Shown in pieces: positions 10,919 through 22,032 of a DNA stretch of 51,327 bases (position 1 is its first letter; each line of letters begins with the position of its first letter). The notes under the pieces were generated by a model. That model saw only the letters and a program-made list of their open reading frames with translations. It was not told the origin of the DNA and made no database searches. The stretch comes from Actinomycetota bacterium (lineage in GTDB: Bacteria > Actinomycetota > CADDZG01 > WHSQ01): the NCBI GenBank assembly GCA_009379915.1, contig WHSV01000015.1, positions 1 through 51,327 on the forward strand, given 5' to 3'. The position numbers were made by a program, and so were the translations under genes.

Positions 10919-11950
10919 ATGGACAACTTGTTCCAGGTAATCGGCCGCGACATGGCGGTCGATTTGGGCACGGCCAACACCCTGGTGTACGTGCGCGGAC
11001 GCGGGATCGTGTTGAACGAGCCCTCGGTAGTGGCGATCAACACGAAGACCGGGGCGATTCTGGCGGTCGGTTCCGAGGCCAAGCAGATGATCGGCCGGAC
11101 GCCGGCCCACATCGTCGCGATCAGGCCCTTGAAGGACGGTGTCATCGCCGATTTCGACGTCACCGAGAAGATGCTCCGTTACTTCATCCAGAAGGTTCAC
11201 CGGCGCAGCTTCCTGGCGAAACCTCGCTGCGTGGTCTGTGTGCCGTCGGGGATCACCGGAGTCGAGCAGCGCGCGGTCGAAGAGGCAACGATCTCCGCAG
11301 GTGCGCGCAGCGCGTTCATCATCGAAGAGCCGATGGCCGCCGCGATCGGCGCGGGCCTTCCGGTGCACGAACCAACCGGAAACATGATCGTCGACATCGG
11401 TGGAGGAACGACCGAGGTTGCGGTTGTCTCGCTTGGAGGAATCGTCACCAGTCAGTCGATTCGTATCGGCGGAGACGAGCTCGACGAGTCGATCATCAAC
11501 TACGTCAAGAAGGAGTACTCGCTGATGCTTGGCGAGCGCACCTCCGAAGAGATCAAGATGGCGATCGCGTCGGCGTTCCCGATGCCCGACGAGACGAATG
11601 CGGAGATACGCGGTCGCGACCTCGTCACCGGGTTGCCGAAGACCATCGTCATCTCGGCGGAAGAGATCAGGCGCGCGATCGAAGAGCCGGTCAACCAGAT
11701 CGTCGACGCGGTGAAGAACACGCTCGACAAGTGCCCCCCTGAGCTCGCGGCGGACATCATGGACAAGGGCATCGTGCTCGCGGGTGGAGGGTCGCTGCTC
11801 AAGGGTCTGGACGAGCGGCTCAAGCACGAGACCGGAATGCCCATTCACATTGCCGAAGACCCCCTTTTCGCGGTAGCCGTTGGCTCCGGGAAGTGCCTCG
11901 AGGAGTTCGAATCCCTAAAGCGCGTGCTGATCTCCTCGACCCGCCACTAG
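10919..11950 (+). CDS. mreB: rod-shape-determining actin homologue MreB
   Basis: MreB is the bacterial actin that organises lateral wall synthesis. The phosphate-1 loop [13 protein letters not shown], the phosphate-2 segment [13 protein letters not shown] and the adenosine motif [14 protein letters not shown] are all present. Length is 343 residues. AGGAG at 10908-10912 precedes the ATG by six bases. It heads the mreB-mreC-mreD-PBP2-rodA block, so the organism is probably rod-shaped with MreB-directed elongation. Together with the DivIVA-like protein at 19.6 kb this suggests both lateral and polar growth factors are present. Confidence 0.96.
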   Translation: MDNLFQVIGRDMAVDLGTANTLVYVRGRGIVLNEPSVVAINTKTGAILAVGSEAKQMIGRTPAHIVAIRPLKDGVIADFDVTEKMLRYFIQKVHRRSFLAKPRCVVCVPSGITGVEQRAVEEATISAGARSAFIIEEPMAAAIGAGLPVHEPTGNMIVDIGGGTTEVAVVSLGGIVTSQSIRIGGDELDESIINYVKKEYSLMLGERTSEEIKMAIASAFPMPDETNAEIRGRDLVTGLPKTIVISAEEIRRAIEEPVNQIVDAVKNTLDKCPPELAADIMDKGIVLAGGGSLLKGLDERLKHETGMPIHIAEDPLFAVAVGSGKCLEEFESLKRVLISSTRH

Positions 11951-12139
11951 CCGCCTGAAGGTCGCGAAAAAGAGGCGTTTGCCAAGTATTCTCCCTGCTC
12001 AGAGAGGTCCTCGGCCCTTAACTCGGGTTTGAGGGCTACCATGTGGAAACGCAGGGCGGTCCCCAGTCGTGGGGCTCTGACAGCTCGCCCGGACCGCTCC
12101 CAAGTTTCTTGCGCTATCGCAAAGAGGTCTTGACAACCT
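11951..12139 (+). other. structured mreB-mreC intergenic leader
   Basis: This 189-base gap has no gene. It contains two small perfect hairpins: CCCCA-GTCG-TGGGG at 12061-12074, nested in an outer GGGCG/CGCCC pairing, and TTGCG-CTAT-CGCAA at 12109-12122, just before the mreC ribosome site. No T-run follows either. They may tune MreC relative to MreB. Confidence 0.35.
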
Positions 12140-13000
12140 ATGTACCGGAAAGCCGGCCGGGGCCGGGTGTTGCTGCTTGTGTTCCTGGCCCTGTCCATCA
12201 TCGTCATCACCATTGACTACCGCGCTGGTTCCGGAGGCATTCTGAAGACGGCCAGAGAGTGGTCCGTGGCCGTCGTCGCTCCGATCCAGCGTGGTTTCAC
12301 AACCGTCGTCCGCCCGGTGGGCGACTTCTTCGCGTCCATAGGCGAGCTCGGGGACCTCCGCGACGAGAACCAGCGACTCAAGGATCGAAACGAGCAACTC
12401 GCGTCCGAGAACAGCCAGGCCGATGAGACTCTCGATGAGAACCAGCGGTTGGCGGAACTCTTGGACCTCCAGGAAGCCTGGCCGGCCATGGACAACGTTC
12501 CGGCGCGCGTCTATGCGAAGGACGCGGGCAACTATGGAGAGGGTGTCTACATAGACAAGGGCAGGGCTGATGGAATTCGGCCCAACATGCCTGTGCTCGC
12601 GCCCGAAGGTCTGGTTGGAAAGACCCTCAGCGTGACCGCTCACGAGTCACTAGTTCTACTGATCGTCGACACGAACTTCGGTGCCAACGCGCGCGTCAAA
12701 GAAGAGCGCGACACCGGTCTGGTGCGAGGGCGGGGAAGCGCCGATCCGCTGACGATGATCCTGATCGGAAAGAACTCGGACGTCGAGGTCGGTGACGAGG
12801 TCACGACCTCGGGCCTCGATGAGATCTATCCTCCGGCGATTCCCGTCGGTGACGTCATCCGAGCCGAGGTTCGAGGAGGGCAGGCCTCGAAGAGCATCGA
12901 CGTCGAACCCTTCGTCGACACGAGCAAGCTCGACTACGTGATAGTCCTCCTGCCCGACGGCAAGCATGTCGGCGGGCAGTCGGTGGCGGGTGAGGACTAA
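12140..13000 (+). CDS. mreC: rod-shape-determining protein MreC
   Basis: MreC is a periplasm-facing scaffold of the elongasome. A short basic N-terminus is followed by one membrane segment (VLLLVFLALSIIVITI, about residues 10-26). A coiled coil comes next (about 70-100: DENQRLKDRNEQLASENSQ), then the beta-rich MreC domain with GLVGKTLSVTAHESLVLLI and DEVTTSGLDEIYPPAIPVG. At 286 residues it is a normal length. AAGAGG lies about 12 bases before ATG 12140, a weak site. mreD begins on the very next base after its stop. Confidence 0.93.
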   Translation: MYRKAGRGRVLLLVFLALSIIVITIDYRAGSGGILKTAREWSVAVVAPIQRGFTTVVRPVGDFFASIGELGDLRDENQRLKDRNEQLASENSQADETLDENQRLAELLDLQEAWPAMDNVPARVYAKDAGNYGEGVYIDKGRADGIRPNMPVLAPEGLVGKTLSVTAHESLVLLIVDTNFGANARVKEERDTGLVRGRGSADPLTMILIGKNSDVEVGDEVTTSGLDEIYPPAIPVGDVIRAEVRGGQASKSIDVEPFVDTSKLDYVIVLLPDGKHVGGQSVAGED

Positions 13001-13554
13001 GTGGCAGTGAGCGCCAACCGCAGAATGAGCGGATTCTCTGAACTGGGGCTGGGACGGGCCGCCTCCTTCGCCGGGATGCTGCTGCTGGCGGTGGCGATCC
13101 AATCGACCCTGCTCGCACAGGCGACGGTCCTGGGGGTCATCCCTCAGCTCGTGCTCGTACTGGTAGTGAGCCTGGCCTTCCTCGACGGGGAGCGGGTCGG
13201 CATCGTGGTCGGGTTCTTCGGCGGTCTGCTGATCGACGCGCTGCTGCCGGGGGCCGTCATGGGGCTTACGGCGCTCATCTTCACCCTCATCGGCTACGGG
13301 GTGGGGCTGCTCCGTTACATGGCCCCGCCCGACTCGGTCTGGACGCCCGTGCTAACGGTCGCGGGGGCCTCGGCGGTCGCCGAGCTGGGATACGCAACCC
13401 TGGCCATCATCATGGGTCAGCGCTGGGTGAGTCTCGAAGAGACGGTCAAGATTGCCGGGCTCGTCGTGCTCTACAACACCTTGCTAACGCCCTTCGTGTT
13501 TCCCCTCATCAAACGCGTGGCCGACAGGTTCCGCCCCGAGCGGGTGATCCGGCT

Positions 13555-13558
<4 letters not shown>
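13001..13558 (+). CDS. mreD: rod-shape-determining membrane protein MreD
   Basis: MreD is a small polytopic membrane partner of MreC. The 185 residues form about five hydrophobic segments (for example ASFAGMLLLAVAIQSTLLA and LVLVLVVSLAFLDG) with the family-typical GERVGIVVGFFGGLLIDAL stretch. GTG 13001 follows the mreC stop directly; an in-frame ATG at 13025 is an alternative. Its end overlaps the PBP2 start by four bases (GTGA). Identity rests on topology, this motif and position in the mre operon. Confidence 0.88.
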
Positions 13559-15729
<2,171 letters not shown>

Positions 15730-16902
15730 ATGGCGACCATCTTCGGAGAAGCGGTCGACCGGATCGGCGGGGAACCGATCTCCGCGCGCATGGCGCGCAA
15801 GGCCCCGATCCGCCATCTCGATCCGACGCTGTTGCTGATGACGCTGGCGCTGTCGGCCTACGGCGCGTTGATGATCTTCTCGTCGACGGCGTCGAAGCAA
15901 GAGGCGGCGGGTGGAGATCCCGCCATGTTCATGAAGCGTCAGATCGCTTACATCGTCGCCGGCGTCGTGGCCCTTCTCGTGGTGTCGTTCTTCGACTATC
16001 GCCACGTTAGAGCACTTGCACCGGTCATCTACGGGGTGACGGTCTTGGCGCTGATCCTGGTGCTTACTCCTCTTGGAGACGTGCAGAACAACGCCCGCAG
16101 CTGGTTCAACTTTGGTCTTTTTCAGATTCAGCCCTCTGAGTTCGCCAAACTGGCGCTGATCGTCGCGATGTCGGCCTGGATGGCGGAGCGCAAGGGCGAT
16201 ATGCGATGGCTCGACCTTGCTTTCTGTCTCGGAATGATGGGTGTCCTCAGCGCGCTTATTTTCGTCGAGCCCGACCTCGGCGGCACGATGGTCATCGTGG
16301 CGATCTTCTTCGTGATGCTCCTTGTCGGTGGCGCCAAGTTGCGCCACTTCATCGCTCTCGGATTGGTGGGGACGGTAGCGATCGTCGGCGCGCTTCAGAT
16401 GGACGTCATCGAGGACTATCAGATCGAACGCATCACGGCTTTCCTCGACCCGGACCCCGACGTGCGATCGGAGGGCTACAACCTGACGCAGGCCAAGATC
16501 GCAATCGCTTCGGGTGGACTGAGAGGCAAGGGCGTGGGTTCCGAGAACACGCAGACCGATCTCGACTTCGTGCCCGAGCAGCACACAGACTTCATCTTCA
16601 CGGCTGTAGGTGAACAACTCGGCTTCGTGGGAGGAGCCGCGCTTCTAGGCTTGTTTGCAATTCTGATTTGGCGTTCGTTGCGCATCGCCGCAATGGCGCG
16701 GGACACCTTCGGGACGCTCGTCGCTGCGGGGATCGCAGGGATGTGGGCGTGCCAGCTTTTTGTCAACGTAGGAATGACGATGGGCATCATGCCGATCACC
16801 GGTTTGCCCCTGCCCTTCGTCTCGTTTGGAGGATCGGGTTTGCTTATGAATTTCATGGCTGTGGGTTTGTTGCTGAACATTCACATGAGGCGGTTCCTGT
16901 AG
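15730..16902 (+). CDS. rodA: SEDS-family peptidoglycan glycosyltransferase RodA
   Basis: RodA polymerises lipid II into glycan strands and works with PBP2. The 390 residues form about ten membrane segments. SEDS landmarks include NNARSWFNFGLFQIQPSEFAK, the EPDLGGTMV loop with the functional Asp, and the C-terminal GLPLPFVSFGGSGLL motif. ATG 15730 directly follows the PBP2 stop. Its own stop overlaps the first base of the next gene's start (TAGTG). RodA is preferred over FtsW from context. Confidence 0.93.
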   Translation: MATIFGEAVDRIGGEPISARMARKAPIRHLDPTLLLMTLALSAYGALMIFSSTASKQEAAGGDPAMFMKRQIAYIVAGVVALLVVSFFDYRHVRALAPVIYGVTVLALILVLTPLGDVQNNARSWFNFGLFQIQPSEFAKLALIVAMSAWMAERKGDMRWLDLAFCLGMMGVLSALIFVEPDLGGTMVIVAIFFVMLLVGGAKLRHFIALGLVGTVAIVGALQMDVIEDYQIERITAFLDPDPDVRSEGYNLTQAKIAIASGGLRGKGVGSENTQTDLDFVPEQHTDFIFTAVGEQLGFVGGAALLGLFAILIWRSLRIAAMARDTFGTLVAAGIAGMWACQLFVNVGMTMGIMPITGLPLPFVSFGGSGLLMNFMAVGLLLNIHMRRFL

Positions 16903-18383
16903 TGGCAGAGAGAGCGCCTAGAGAGCGCGAAGCTGCGCCCGGCTTGGACTCCTACGATCCGGACCCCAAGCCAACCAAGGACGGATCCGCCGCTCGAGTG
17001 GACGGCGCAAAGAACGAAGACCGGTCTTCTCGCAAGCGCCGGTCGCGCGGGCGACGCAGGCCGAACCGGCGACGGTCGGCCAGGACTGCGCCCACCGTCG
17101 ATCGCTTCATGCTTGTGCACGATGACCCTCAGGGCATCCAGATAGCCGTGCTCGAGGAGAGCAATGGGGGACGATCGTCGCAGGACGAGAATCAGAAGGG
17201 ACGGCCCTCCCATCACATCGTCGAGCACTATGTTGCTCGCGAAGAGGACCGGTCGATCGTCGGCAACGTCTACCTCGGCCGTGTCCAGAATGTCTTGCCG
17301 GGAATGGAGGCGTCGTTCGTCGACATCAACGAGTCGCGCAACGGGGTTCTCTATGCGGGCGAAGTCGGTATCGCGGGCGATGAGGGCGACGAGGTGCCGA
17401 GAATCGAGACGGTTCTGAAGTCGGGACAGTCCATCATGGTGCAGGTCACGAAGGACCCGATGCGCGCTAAAGGCGCTCGCCTGACTGCGATGGTCTCCTT
17501 GGCGGGCCGTCACCTCGTATTGGTTCCGAAAGCGAAATCGATCGGCGTATCACGACGGTTGCCGGACTCAGAGCGCGTCCGCCTGCGCGACATCGCACAC
17601 AAAATTCGTCCCAACGATCACGGACTGATCATTCGCACCGCCGCTGAGGGAGCGAATCTCGGCGACCTCGAGCGGGACCTGAAGCGAGTGCTCGAGATGT
17701 GGGAGGAGATCAGCGCCAAGGCAGCCAAGGCAAAGGCCCCCGCGCTGCTCAACGAAGAACCCGAACTCGAGCTGAGGGTCATTCGCGATCTCTTCAACCA
17801 AGAGGTGTCTCGCTGCGTCGTCGAGGGCCGTGACCTCGAACGCAAGCTGCGAGACTACATTCGCACCACGACCCCCAGCCTCGATCACCGGCTCGAGCTC
17901 TACGAAGGCGAGTTGCCGATCTTCGAGGAGTACCGGGTGGTCGAGCAGATCCGGAAGTCCCTCGACCGCAAGGTGTGGCTCCCATCGGGCGGTCACATCG
18001 TCATCGACCGTACCGAGGCTATGACCGTCATCGACGTCAACACCGGAAAGTTCGTCGGCAAGTCGAACCTCGAGGAGACGGTGTTCAAGACGAACAAAGA
18101 GACCGCGGTCGAGGTCGCTCGTCAGCTTCGGTTGAGAGACATCGGCGGGATCATCGTCATCGACTTCATCGACATGGAGGAGACGTCGAATCGCGACGAG
18201 GTGATTCGTGTCTTCCGTCGAGAACTCGATCGAGATCGCTCGCGCACTCAGGTCTTCGATATCTCCCCTCTGGGCCTGGTCCAGATGACGCGCAAGAGCG
18301 TGTCGACCGGCATCGTCGACGCGTTCAGCGACCCATGCCCAACCTGCGAGGGCCGGGGCATCCTCATCCACGACGTCGACTGA
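16902..18383 (+). CDS. rng: ribonuclease E/G family endoribonuclease
   Basis: An RNase E/G endonuclease that processes rRNA and decays mRNA. After a 65-residue Arg-rich basic leader (RSRGRRRPNRRRSART) comes an S1-like domain (NVYLGRVQNVLPGMEASFVDI). The catalytic region follows, with metal-binding Asp378 in VIDVNTGKF and Asp421 in IVIDFIDM. The zinc-link CPTC is at residues 479-482, near the C-terminus. No long C-terminal degradosome scaffold is present. The frame is open upstream inside rodA, but GTG 16902 overlaps the rodA stop and fits coupling, with GAGG about 11 bases upstream. In related genomes this gene commonly precedes rplU-rpmA; here the two are separated by 18 kb. Confidence 0.9.
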   Translation: MAERAPREREAAPGLDSYDPDPKPTKDGSAARVDGAKNEDRSSRKRRSRGRRRPNRRRSARTAPTVDRFMLVHDDPQGIQIAVLEESNGGRSSQDENQKGRPSHHIVEHYVAREEDRSIVGNVYLGRVQNVLPGMEASFVDINESRNGVLYAGEVGIAGDEGDEVPRIETVLKSGQSIMVQVTKDPMRAKGARLTAMVSLAGRHLVLVPKAKSIGVSRRLPDSERVRLRDIAHKIRPNDHGLIIRTAAEGANLGDLERDLKRVLEMWEEISAKAAKAKAPALLNEEPELELRVIRDLFNQEVSRCVVEGRDLERKLRDYIRTTTPSLDHRLELYEGELPIFEEYRVVEQIRKSLDRKVWLPSGGHIVIDRTEAMTVIDVNTGKFVGKSNLEETVFKTNKETAVEVARQLRLRDIGGIIVIDFIDMEETSNRDEVIRVFRRELDRDRSRTQVFDISPLGLVQMTRKSVSTGIVDAFSDPCPTCEGRGILIHDVD

Positions 18384-18385
18384 GG

Positions 18386-18497
18386 GTCAAGACCGAAAAC
18401 CTTGCATCGACGGGGAGAGTGGGTGCCTGGGCACGTTGGGTGCGCCCGCTTCGGTCGAAGTCAAGGTAAAACCAGCATCGAAGGGGGAAAGCTGGTG
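18386..18497 (-). repeat. two tandem copies of the dispersed intergenic repeat
   Basis: Read on the minus strand, two cores occur 71 bases apart. One is CCTTCGATGCTGGTTTT, followed by CTTGACTTCGACC. The other is CCGTCGATGCAAGGTTTT, followed by TCTTGACC. A GAAGCGGGCG element lies between them. The 18452-18497 copy matches the copy at 20593-20638 at 38 of 46 positions by hand alignment. The array starts two bases after the rng stop and runs into the transposase remnant. Confidence 0.7.
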
Positions 18498-18499
18498 CG

Positions 18500-19078
18500 T
18501 GCTCGGCAGACTGTCCTCGCCGGCCGCGCGCACGACCTTCTGGATGGCGGATCGCAACAGCTCGTAGGTGTCTTTGACCGCGCCGGCGCCGAGTACGGGA
18601 GAAGAGTCGATGAGAGCCAAGACCTTCTTTGGAAACAGGCCCCTGTCGACCGCCTTGGCGACCGTATCCCTGAACAGGGCCTGGTCGGCGTCGTGCAGGA
18701 CGACGCGCGCCCGGAACAACGAGAACGTCGTCGCCCCGATGCCGGGGTGATCGAAGTCGAAGCCGAGCGCGGCCTTCCAGTCGAGATCGACGCGGCTGCG
18801 CCTGGCCGACTCGCGGTCCGAAGTGTCGTCCTTGGTGGCCAGCAGCAGGGCCCGCATCATCACCGACGGCGGGATCGACGGCCGCCGCGGGCAGGCGCGT
18901 ACATCTGGGCGAAGTCGTCATCGGTGATGAGCTCATGGCCGCAGCGCGCGAGCTTCTCGTAGAACGAACCCTTGGTGACGAGGTGTCCGCACATGTTTCC
19001 GGCTTCAAGGAGGCTGCCTTGAGGATCAACGCGTCCGAGCATCGTGTCCTCCGGGAGTGGAAGTCTCGTTGTTGTCAT
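18500..19078 (-). pseudogene. truncated, frameshifted transposase remnant (IS1182-like)
   Basis: Only about the first 190 residues of a transposase survive. The N-terminal part starts at 19078 (LGRVDPQGSLLEAGNMCGHL) and breaks near 18890. The continuation is in another frame (VMMRALLLATKDDTSDRESA, then DWKAALGFDFDHPG and DSSPVLGAGAVKDTYELLRS). The family assignment to IS1182-like transposases with a DUF772-type N-terminus is from recognition, not a search. The catalytic C-terminal half is absent, and after AAGEDSL the frame runs into the repeat copies. No terminal inverted repeats were found. It is a decayed insertion sequence. Confidence 0.75.
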
Positions 19079-19157
19079 TCTCCCGGTCCGCGCGATCGAT
19101 CGCGAGCCTTTCCGGCAAGTGATCGACCGATTTTCTGCTCACTCACCGAGGCTCGGC

Positions 19158-19640
19158 CTAGCCGTGCTGGGTATCGCCGGCCAGTAAACGAAGGGCGTGA
19201 GGGAGGACCTCGACGACTGCGTCGAGGCTCTCTTTCACGCCTTTGGGGCTCCCCGGCAGGTTGAGGATGAGGCAGGATCCGGCCGCCCCCGCAACCCCGC
19301 GCGACAGCGCCGCCATCGGCGTGTGCTCGAGGCCGGCCGCTCGCATCAGCTCGGACAACCCCGGCGCCGGTCGTTCGATTACCTCGGTCGTTGCCTCGGG
19401 CGTGACGTCACGGGGGCCGAACCCGGTGCCGCCCGTCGTGACGATGAGTCTCGTCCCGGCGCCTATCTGAGCGCGCAGCGCGGCGACGATCGCGGGTTGT
19501 TCGTCGGGGACGACCACCCGATCGACGATCGAGTAGTCGGACTCGGTCAATTGCCGTTCGACGAGATCGCCGGATTCGTCCTTGCGAGTACCGTGCGCCA
19601 CCCCGTCGCTAACTGTGATGACTGCAGCGCGGAGCTCCAA
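19158..19640 (-). CDS. mogA: molybdenum cofactor biosynthesis protein, MogA/MoaB family
   Basis: This family adenylylates molybdopterin ahead of molybdenum insertion. TTGGTGFGPRDVTPEAT and the substrate loop NLPGSPKG are intact, and the 160-residue length fits a single-domain MogA/MoaB. The start is ATG 19640, only three bases after the stop of the DivIVA-like gene, so the two are probably co-transcribed. The molybdenum hydroxylase cluster at 22-30 kb is an obvious customer for its product. MogA and MoaB cannot be separated by eye. Confidence 0.88.
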   Translation of the reverse strand: MELRAAVITVSDGVAHGTRKDESGDLVERQLTESDYSIVDRVVVPDEQPAIVAALRAQIGAGTRLIVTTGGTGFGPRDVTPEATTEVIERPAPGLSELMRAAGLEHTPMAALSRGVAGAAGSCLILNLPGSPKGVKESLDAVVEVLPHALRLLAGDTQHG

Positions 19641-19643
19641 GTT

Positions 19644-20396
19644 CTAGCGGCTCGACTCTTCGGCGCGGTCCTCTTCGAGGTCGATGACGTCGACCGGCTG
19701 GGTCTCCCAACCCGCAGTCTGGGTCTCGTCCTCGTCGTCATCGAGTCCGTCCTCGATTGCCGGCTCGTCGTCCACCAGTTCGACCGGTGCCGCGAAATCC
19801 GGGCCGGTGGGTGCCGTCTTCGTCGCGGATTCGACGGATGCGTCGGGCTCGAAGGATGCGACGGCCTCCTCGTCGGAGGACTCGTCTGACTCCTCGCCGA
19901 CCTCGAAGCGCTGGAGCCGCAGCGTGATCTCGAGCAGCTGCATCCGAAGGGCCCTGATCCGCTCGCGGGCTTCGACCTCTTCACTTTGGAGGGTCACGAT
20001 GCGCCGCTGGGCGTCCTCGATTATCGCCCTCGCCTGCTCCTCGGCCCCCTGGCGCATGCGCTTGACCTCGTCGGTGATGTCTTCGTTGGACCGCCGGACG
20101 TACTCGTCGGCCTCGCGCCGCTTGTCGGCGATCTCGGCGTCGACCTGCGCTCGGAGCGCGGTCACCTCCTCCTGCGCCTTGGTCGTCATCTCGTCGGCCG
20201 AGTTGCGAGCGTGCTGAAGCAGCTCACCCATCTCCTCGCCGAGGTCGACGTAGGCGCTACCCGACGCCTCGGTCAGTGCGCGTACGTGATCGGCGGTGTC
20301 GGCCAGAAAGGCTTCGACCTCCTGCTTGTCGTAACCACGAATGGCGACCGTGAACGATGCGGTTTCGATGTCTTCCGGAGTCAGTTCCGGCTGCAT
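19644..20396 (-). CDS. DivIVA-domain coiled-coil protein
   Basis: The N-terminal 45 residues carry a DivIVA-like motif (LTPEDIETASFTVAIRGYDKQEVEAFL), used by DivIVA/Wag31 proteins to bind curved membrane. A long coiled coil follows (about residues 50-170), then an acidic, low-complexity tail of about 75 residues. In Actinomycetota, proteins of this kind recruit the wall-synthesis machinery to poles or septa. A TTGACA at 20481-20486 (minus strand) is a possible -35, but no good -10 accompanies it. The tail is longer and more acidic than usual, and the gene is not beside the ftsZ cluster, so it may be a paralogue and not the main DivIVA. Confidence 0.8.
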   Translation of the reverse strand: MQPELTPEDIETASFTVAIRGYDKQEVEAFLADTADHVRALTEASGSAYVDLGEEMGELLQHARNSADEMTTKAQEEVTALRAQVDAEIADKRREADEYVRRSNEDITDEVKRMRQGAEEQARAIIEDAQRRIVTLQSEEVEARERIRALRMQLLEITLRLQRFEVGEESDESSDEEAVASFEPDASVESATKTAPTGPDFAAPVELVDDEPAIEDGLDDDEDETQTAGWETQPVDVIDLEEDRAEESSR

Positions 20397-20732
20397 ATGG
20401 CGTCCTTCCTCGTGAGTGCCACGTGCTCATACCCCATCATGCGCTTTTCTAGGACGAAGTCTCCGGTTCTTAGTTAACGATGTCAACGAATGCGAGGGAC
20501 GATATAGCGGTTCGACCATCGGCGACGCCCAGCATCGTTTTTCGTCGAACGTGCCGCGATGAGCCGGAGCGGCCCTCGCAGACCGGCCATGGCACCAACC
20601 TCCCCCTTTCGATGCCGGTCTTCGCTTGACTTCGACCGCAGCACCCCATTGTGTCAAGTCGTATCTTTCTCGCAGGATATTGCAGGGTGGACGGTCACGG
20701 TGACCGGATGCGACGAGGAACGGAGACCCTCA
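20397..20732. other. intergenic region with one dispersed repeat
   Basis: No gene is seen in these 336 bases between divergently oriented genes. The region holds the repeat copy at 20593-20638. It also has a CTTGAC/GTCAAG inverted pair (20625-20630 and 20653-20658), and a TATCTT at 20662-20667 that could be a -10 for the membrane-protein gene downstream. I see nothing else. Confidence 0.5.
20593..20638 (+). repeat. dispersed intergenic repeat, single copy
   Basis: The core TTTCGATGCCGGTCTT is followed by CTTGACTTCGACC. By hand alignment it matches the minus-strand copy at 18452-18497 at 38 of 46 positions. A degenerate GAGCGG...GGCCAT segment upstream fits the left half of the longer unit seen at 49080-49140. 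Confidence 0.7.
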
Positions 20733-21146
20733 ATGCCAGACCTGCTGTCACGCTCGAGTCTCAGCACTGCCGGAGTCCTGTTGCTGTCGATCCTGGCGAT
20801 CGAGTTCGGCGGCTACTACATGCTCAAGATCGTCAGAGGCAGAGCCCCGGTCACGGAGTTTCAACACGACTTCGCGCGCGCCGGCCATGCGCACGCCGGC
20901 GTACTGGTGACGCTCGCTCTCGTCTGCCAGTTGTTCGTCGACGCCGCCAACATGAGCGGAATCTCGGAGCAGATCGCTCGCAACGGGGTTCCCTTCGCGG
21001 CGATCCTGATGTCGGCCGGCTTCTTCTTCTCGTCGATGGGCAAGGGCGCCACGAAACCGAACGGCTTCATCGCGCTGATCTATGCCGGAACTGCTTCGCT
21101 GGCGCTTGGAGTCGCGTTCCTGGGTTACGGACTGATCACCGCGTAA
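20733..21146 (+). CDS. small conserved integral membrane protein with a HAHAG motif
   Basis: The function is unknown. The 137 residues form about four hydrophobic helices. The first is followed by a conserved-looking segment FQHDFARAGHAHAGVLVTLAL with two spaced histidines inside or next to a membrane helix, which could bind metal or haem; that is inference. GGAG seven bases before ATG 20733 supports this start over the longer frame opening at 20559. The gene converges on the coxE-like gene and the two overlap by 11 bases, so their 3' ends are shared. Confidence 0.7.
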   Translation: MPDLLSRSSLSTAGVLLLSILAIEFGGYYMLKIVRGRAPVTEFQHDFARAGHAHAGVLVTLALVCQLFVDAANMSGISEQIARNGVPFAAILMSAGFFFSSMGKGATKPNGFIALIYAGTASLALGVAFLGYGLITA

Positions 21147-22032
21147 CGCTCGCAAGGGAATCGCACAGTTCCTCCAGGCTCTTGACGTTGTGGCCCGAGA
21201 GGAAGCGGTCGACGTGGGGGAGCGCCGCCGCCATTCCCCGCGCCAGAGGCTCGTAGTCGGTCGTTCCCTTGAGCGGGTTGACCCACACCAACTCGTGGGC
21301 GATGCGATGGATGCGCGACATCTGGCTCGCTAGTAGTAACGGGTCGCCACGCTCCAGGCCGTCCGAGCAGAGCACCACGACCGCTCCCTTGAGAGCCGCC
21401 GCCTGCGAGTAGAGATCGGTCAGGGTCTTGAGGGATTCGCCTATGCGGGTACCGCCCTCCCAGTCGCGCACCCGTCGAGCGACGTCGGCCAGCGCCCGGT
21501 CGGGGTCGGTCGTTCGCAGTGAGCGTGTCACGCGCGTGAGACGCGTTCCAAAGCAGAAGACCTCGACCTTCTCCCCCGAGGACATCGCGGCGTAGCCGAA
21601 CTGCATCAAGGCGCGTGCGTAGGGGGCCATCGATCCCGAAACGTCCAACACCAGGACCAGAGGGCGAGCCACGTCGCGGCGGGACAGCCACGCGCGCTGC
21701 AACGGTTCGCCCTGCGTCCTCAGCGACGAGCGCAGCGTTCGCCTGAGATCGAAGTGGGATCCCCTGGACGTTCGGTGAAGCCGCCTCGAGCGACGGACGG
21801 GGAGCGAAACGGCGAGCTGCCGGATGAGCCGATCCGCCCGTCTGCGCTCGTCGTCGGTGAGCTGCTCGAACGACTTTGCCTTCAGCACCTCGGCCCCCGA
21901 GGCAATCAGCCGCATGATCTCTATCTGCTCGTCTGCCGCGCCTTCGGCATCCGCCCGGTCGTCGCCCAGCAGCGCGTCGTCCACCTGTAACTCGACTTCC
22001 CTCGGGCGAGTCGGGGGGACCCCGGAGAACAT
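21136..22032 (-). CDS. coxE: CoxE-like VWA domain protein
   Basis: CoxE-type proteins carry a von Willebrand factor A domain and act with a MoxR ATPase in maturing molybdenum hydroxylases. The metal-ion site is visible as LVLVLDVSGSM, then FGTRLTRVT, a Thr in GGTRIGESLKTL, and LCSDGLERGD. The first ATG in this frame is 22032, giving 298 residues. Homologous-looking sequence continues upstream in the same frame to about 22266 without any ATG, GTG or TTG, so the true gene is longer and its 5' end appears frameshifted. It is the last gene of the coxSLM-moxR-coxE direction. Confidence 0.85.
   Translation of the reverse strand: MFSGVPPTRPREVELQVDDALLGDDRADAEGAADEQIEIMRLIASGAEVLKAKSFEQLTDDERRRADRLIRQLAVSLPVRRSRRLHRTSRGSHFDLRRTLRSSLRTQGEPLQRAWLSRRDVARPLVLVLDVSGSMAPYARALMQFGYAAMSSGEKVEVFCFGTRLTRVTRSLRTTDPDRALADVARRVRDWEGGTRIGESLKTLTDLYSQAAALKGAVVVLCSDGLERGDPLLLASQMSRIHRIAHELVWVNPLKGTTDYEPLARGMAAALPHVDRFLSGHNVKSLEELCDSLASVTR

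Noticed and set aside
18364-19029. 221-residue minus-strand protein
   Set aside because: It is the wrong-frame reading across the decayed transposase and repeats; the transposase signal is in two other frames.
20481-20486. Strong sigma-70 promoter for the DivIVA-like gene
   Set aside because: The -35 TTGACA is perfect, but the hexamer 17 bases away is GAGACT, with no acceptable -10 at 16-18 bases.
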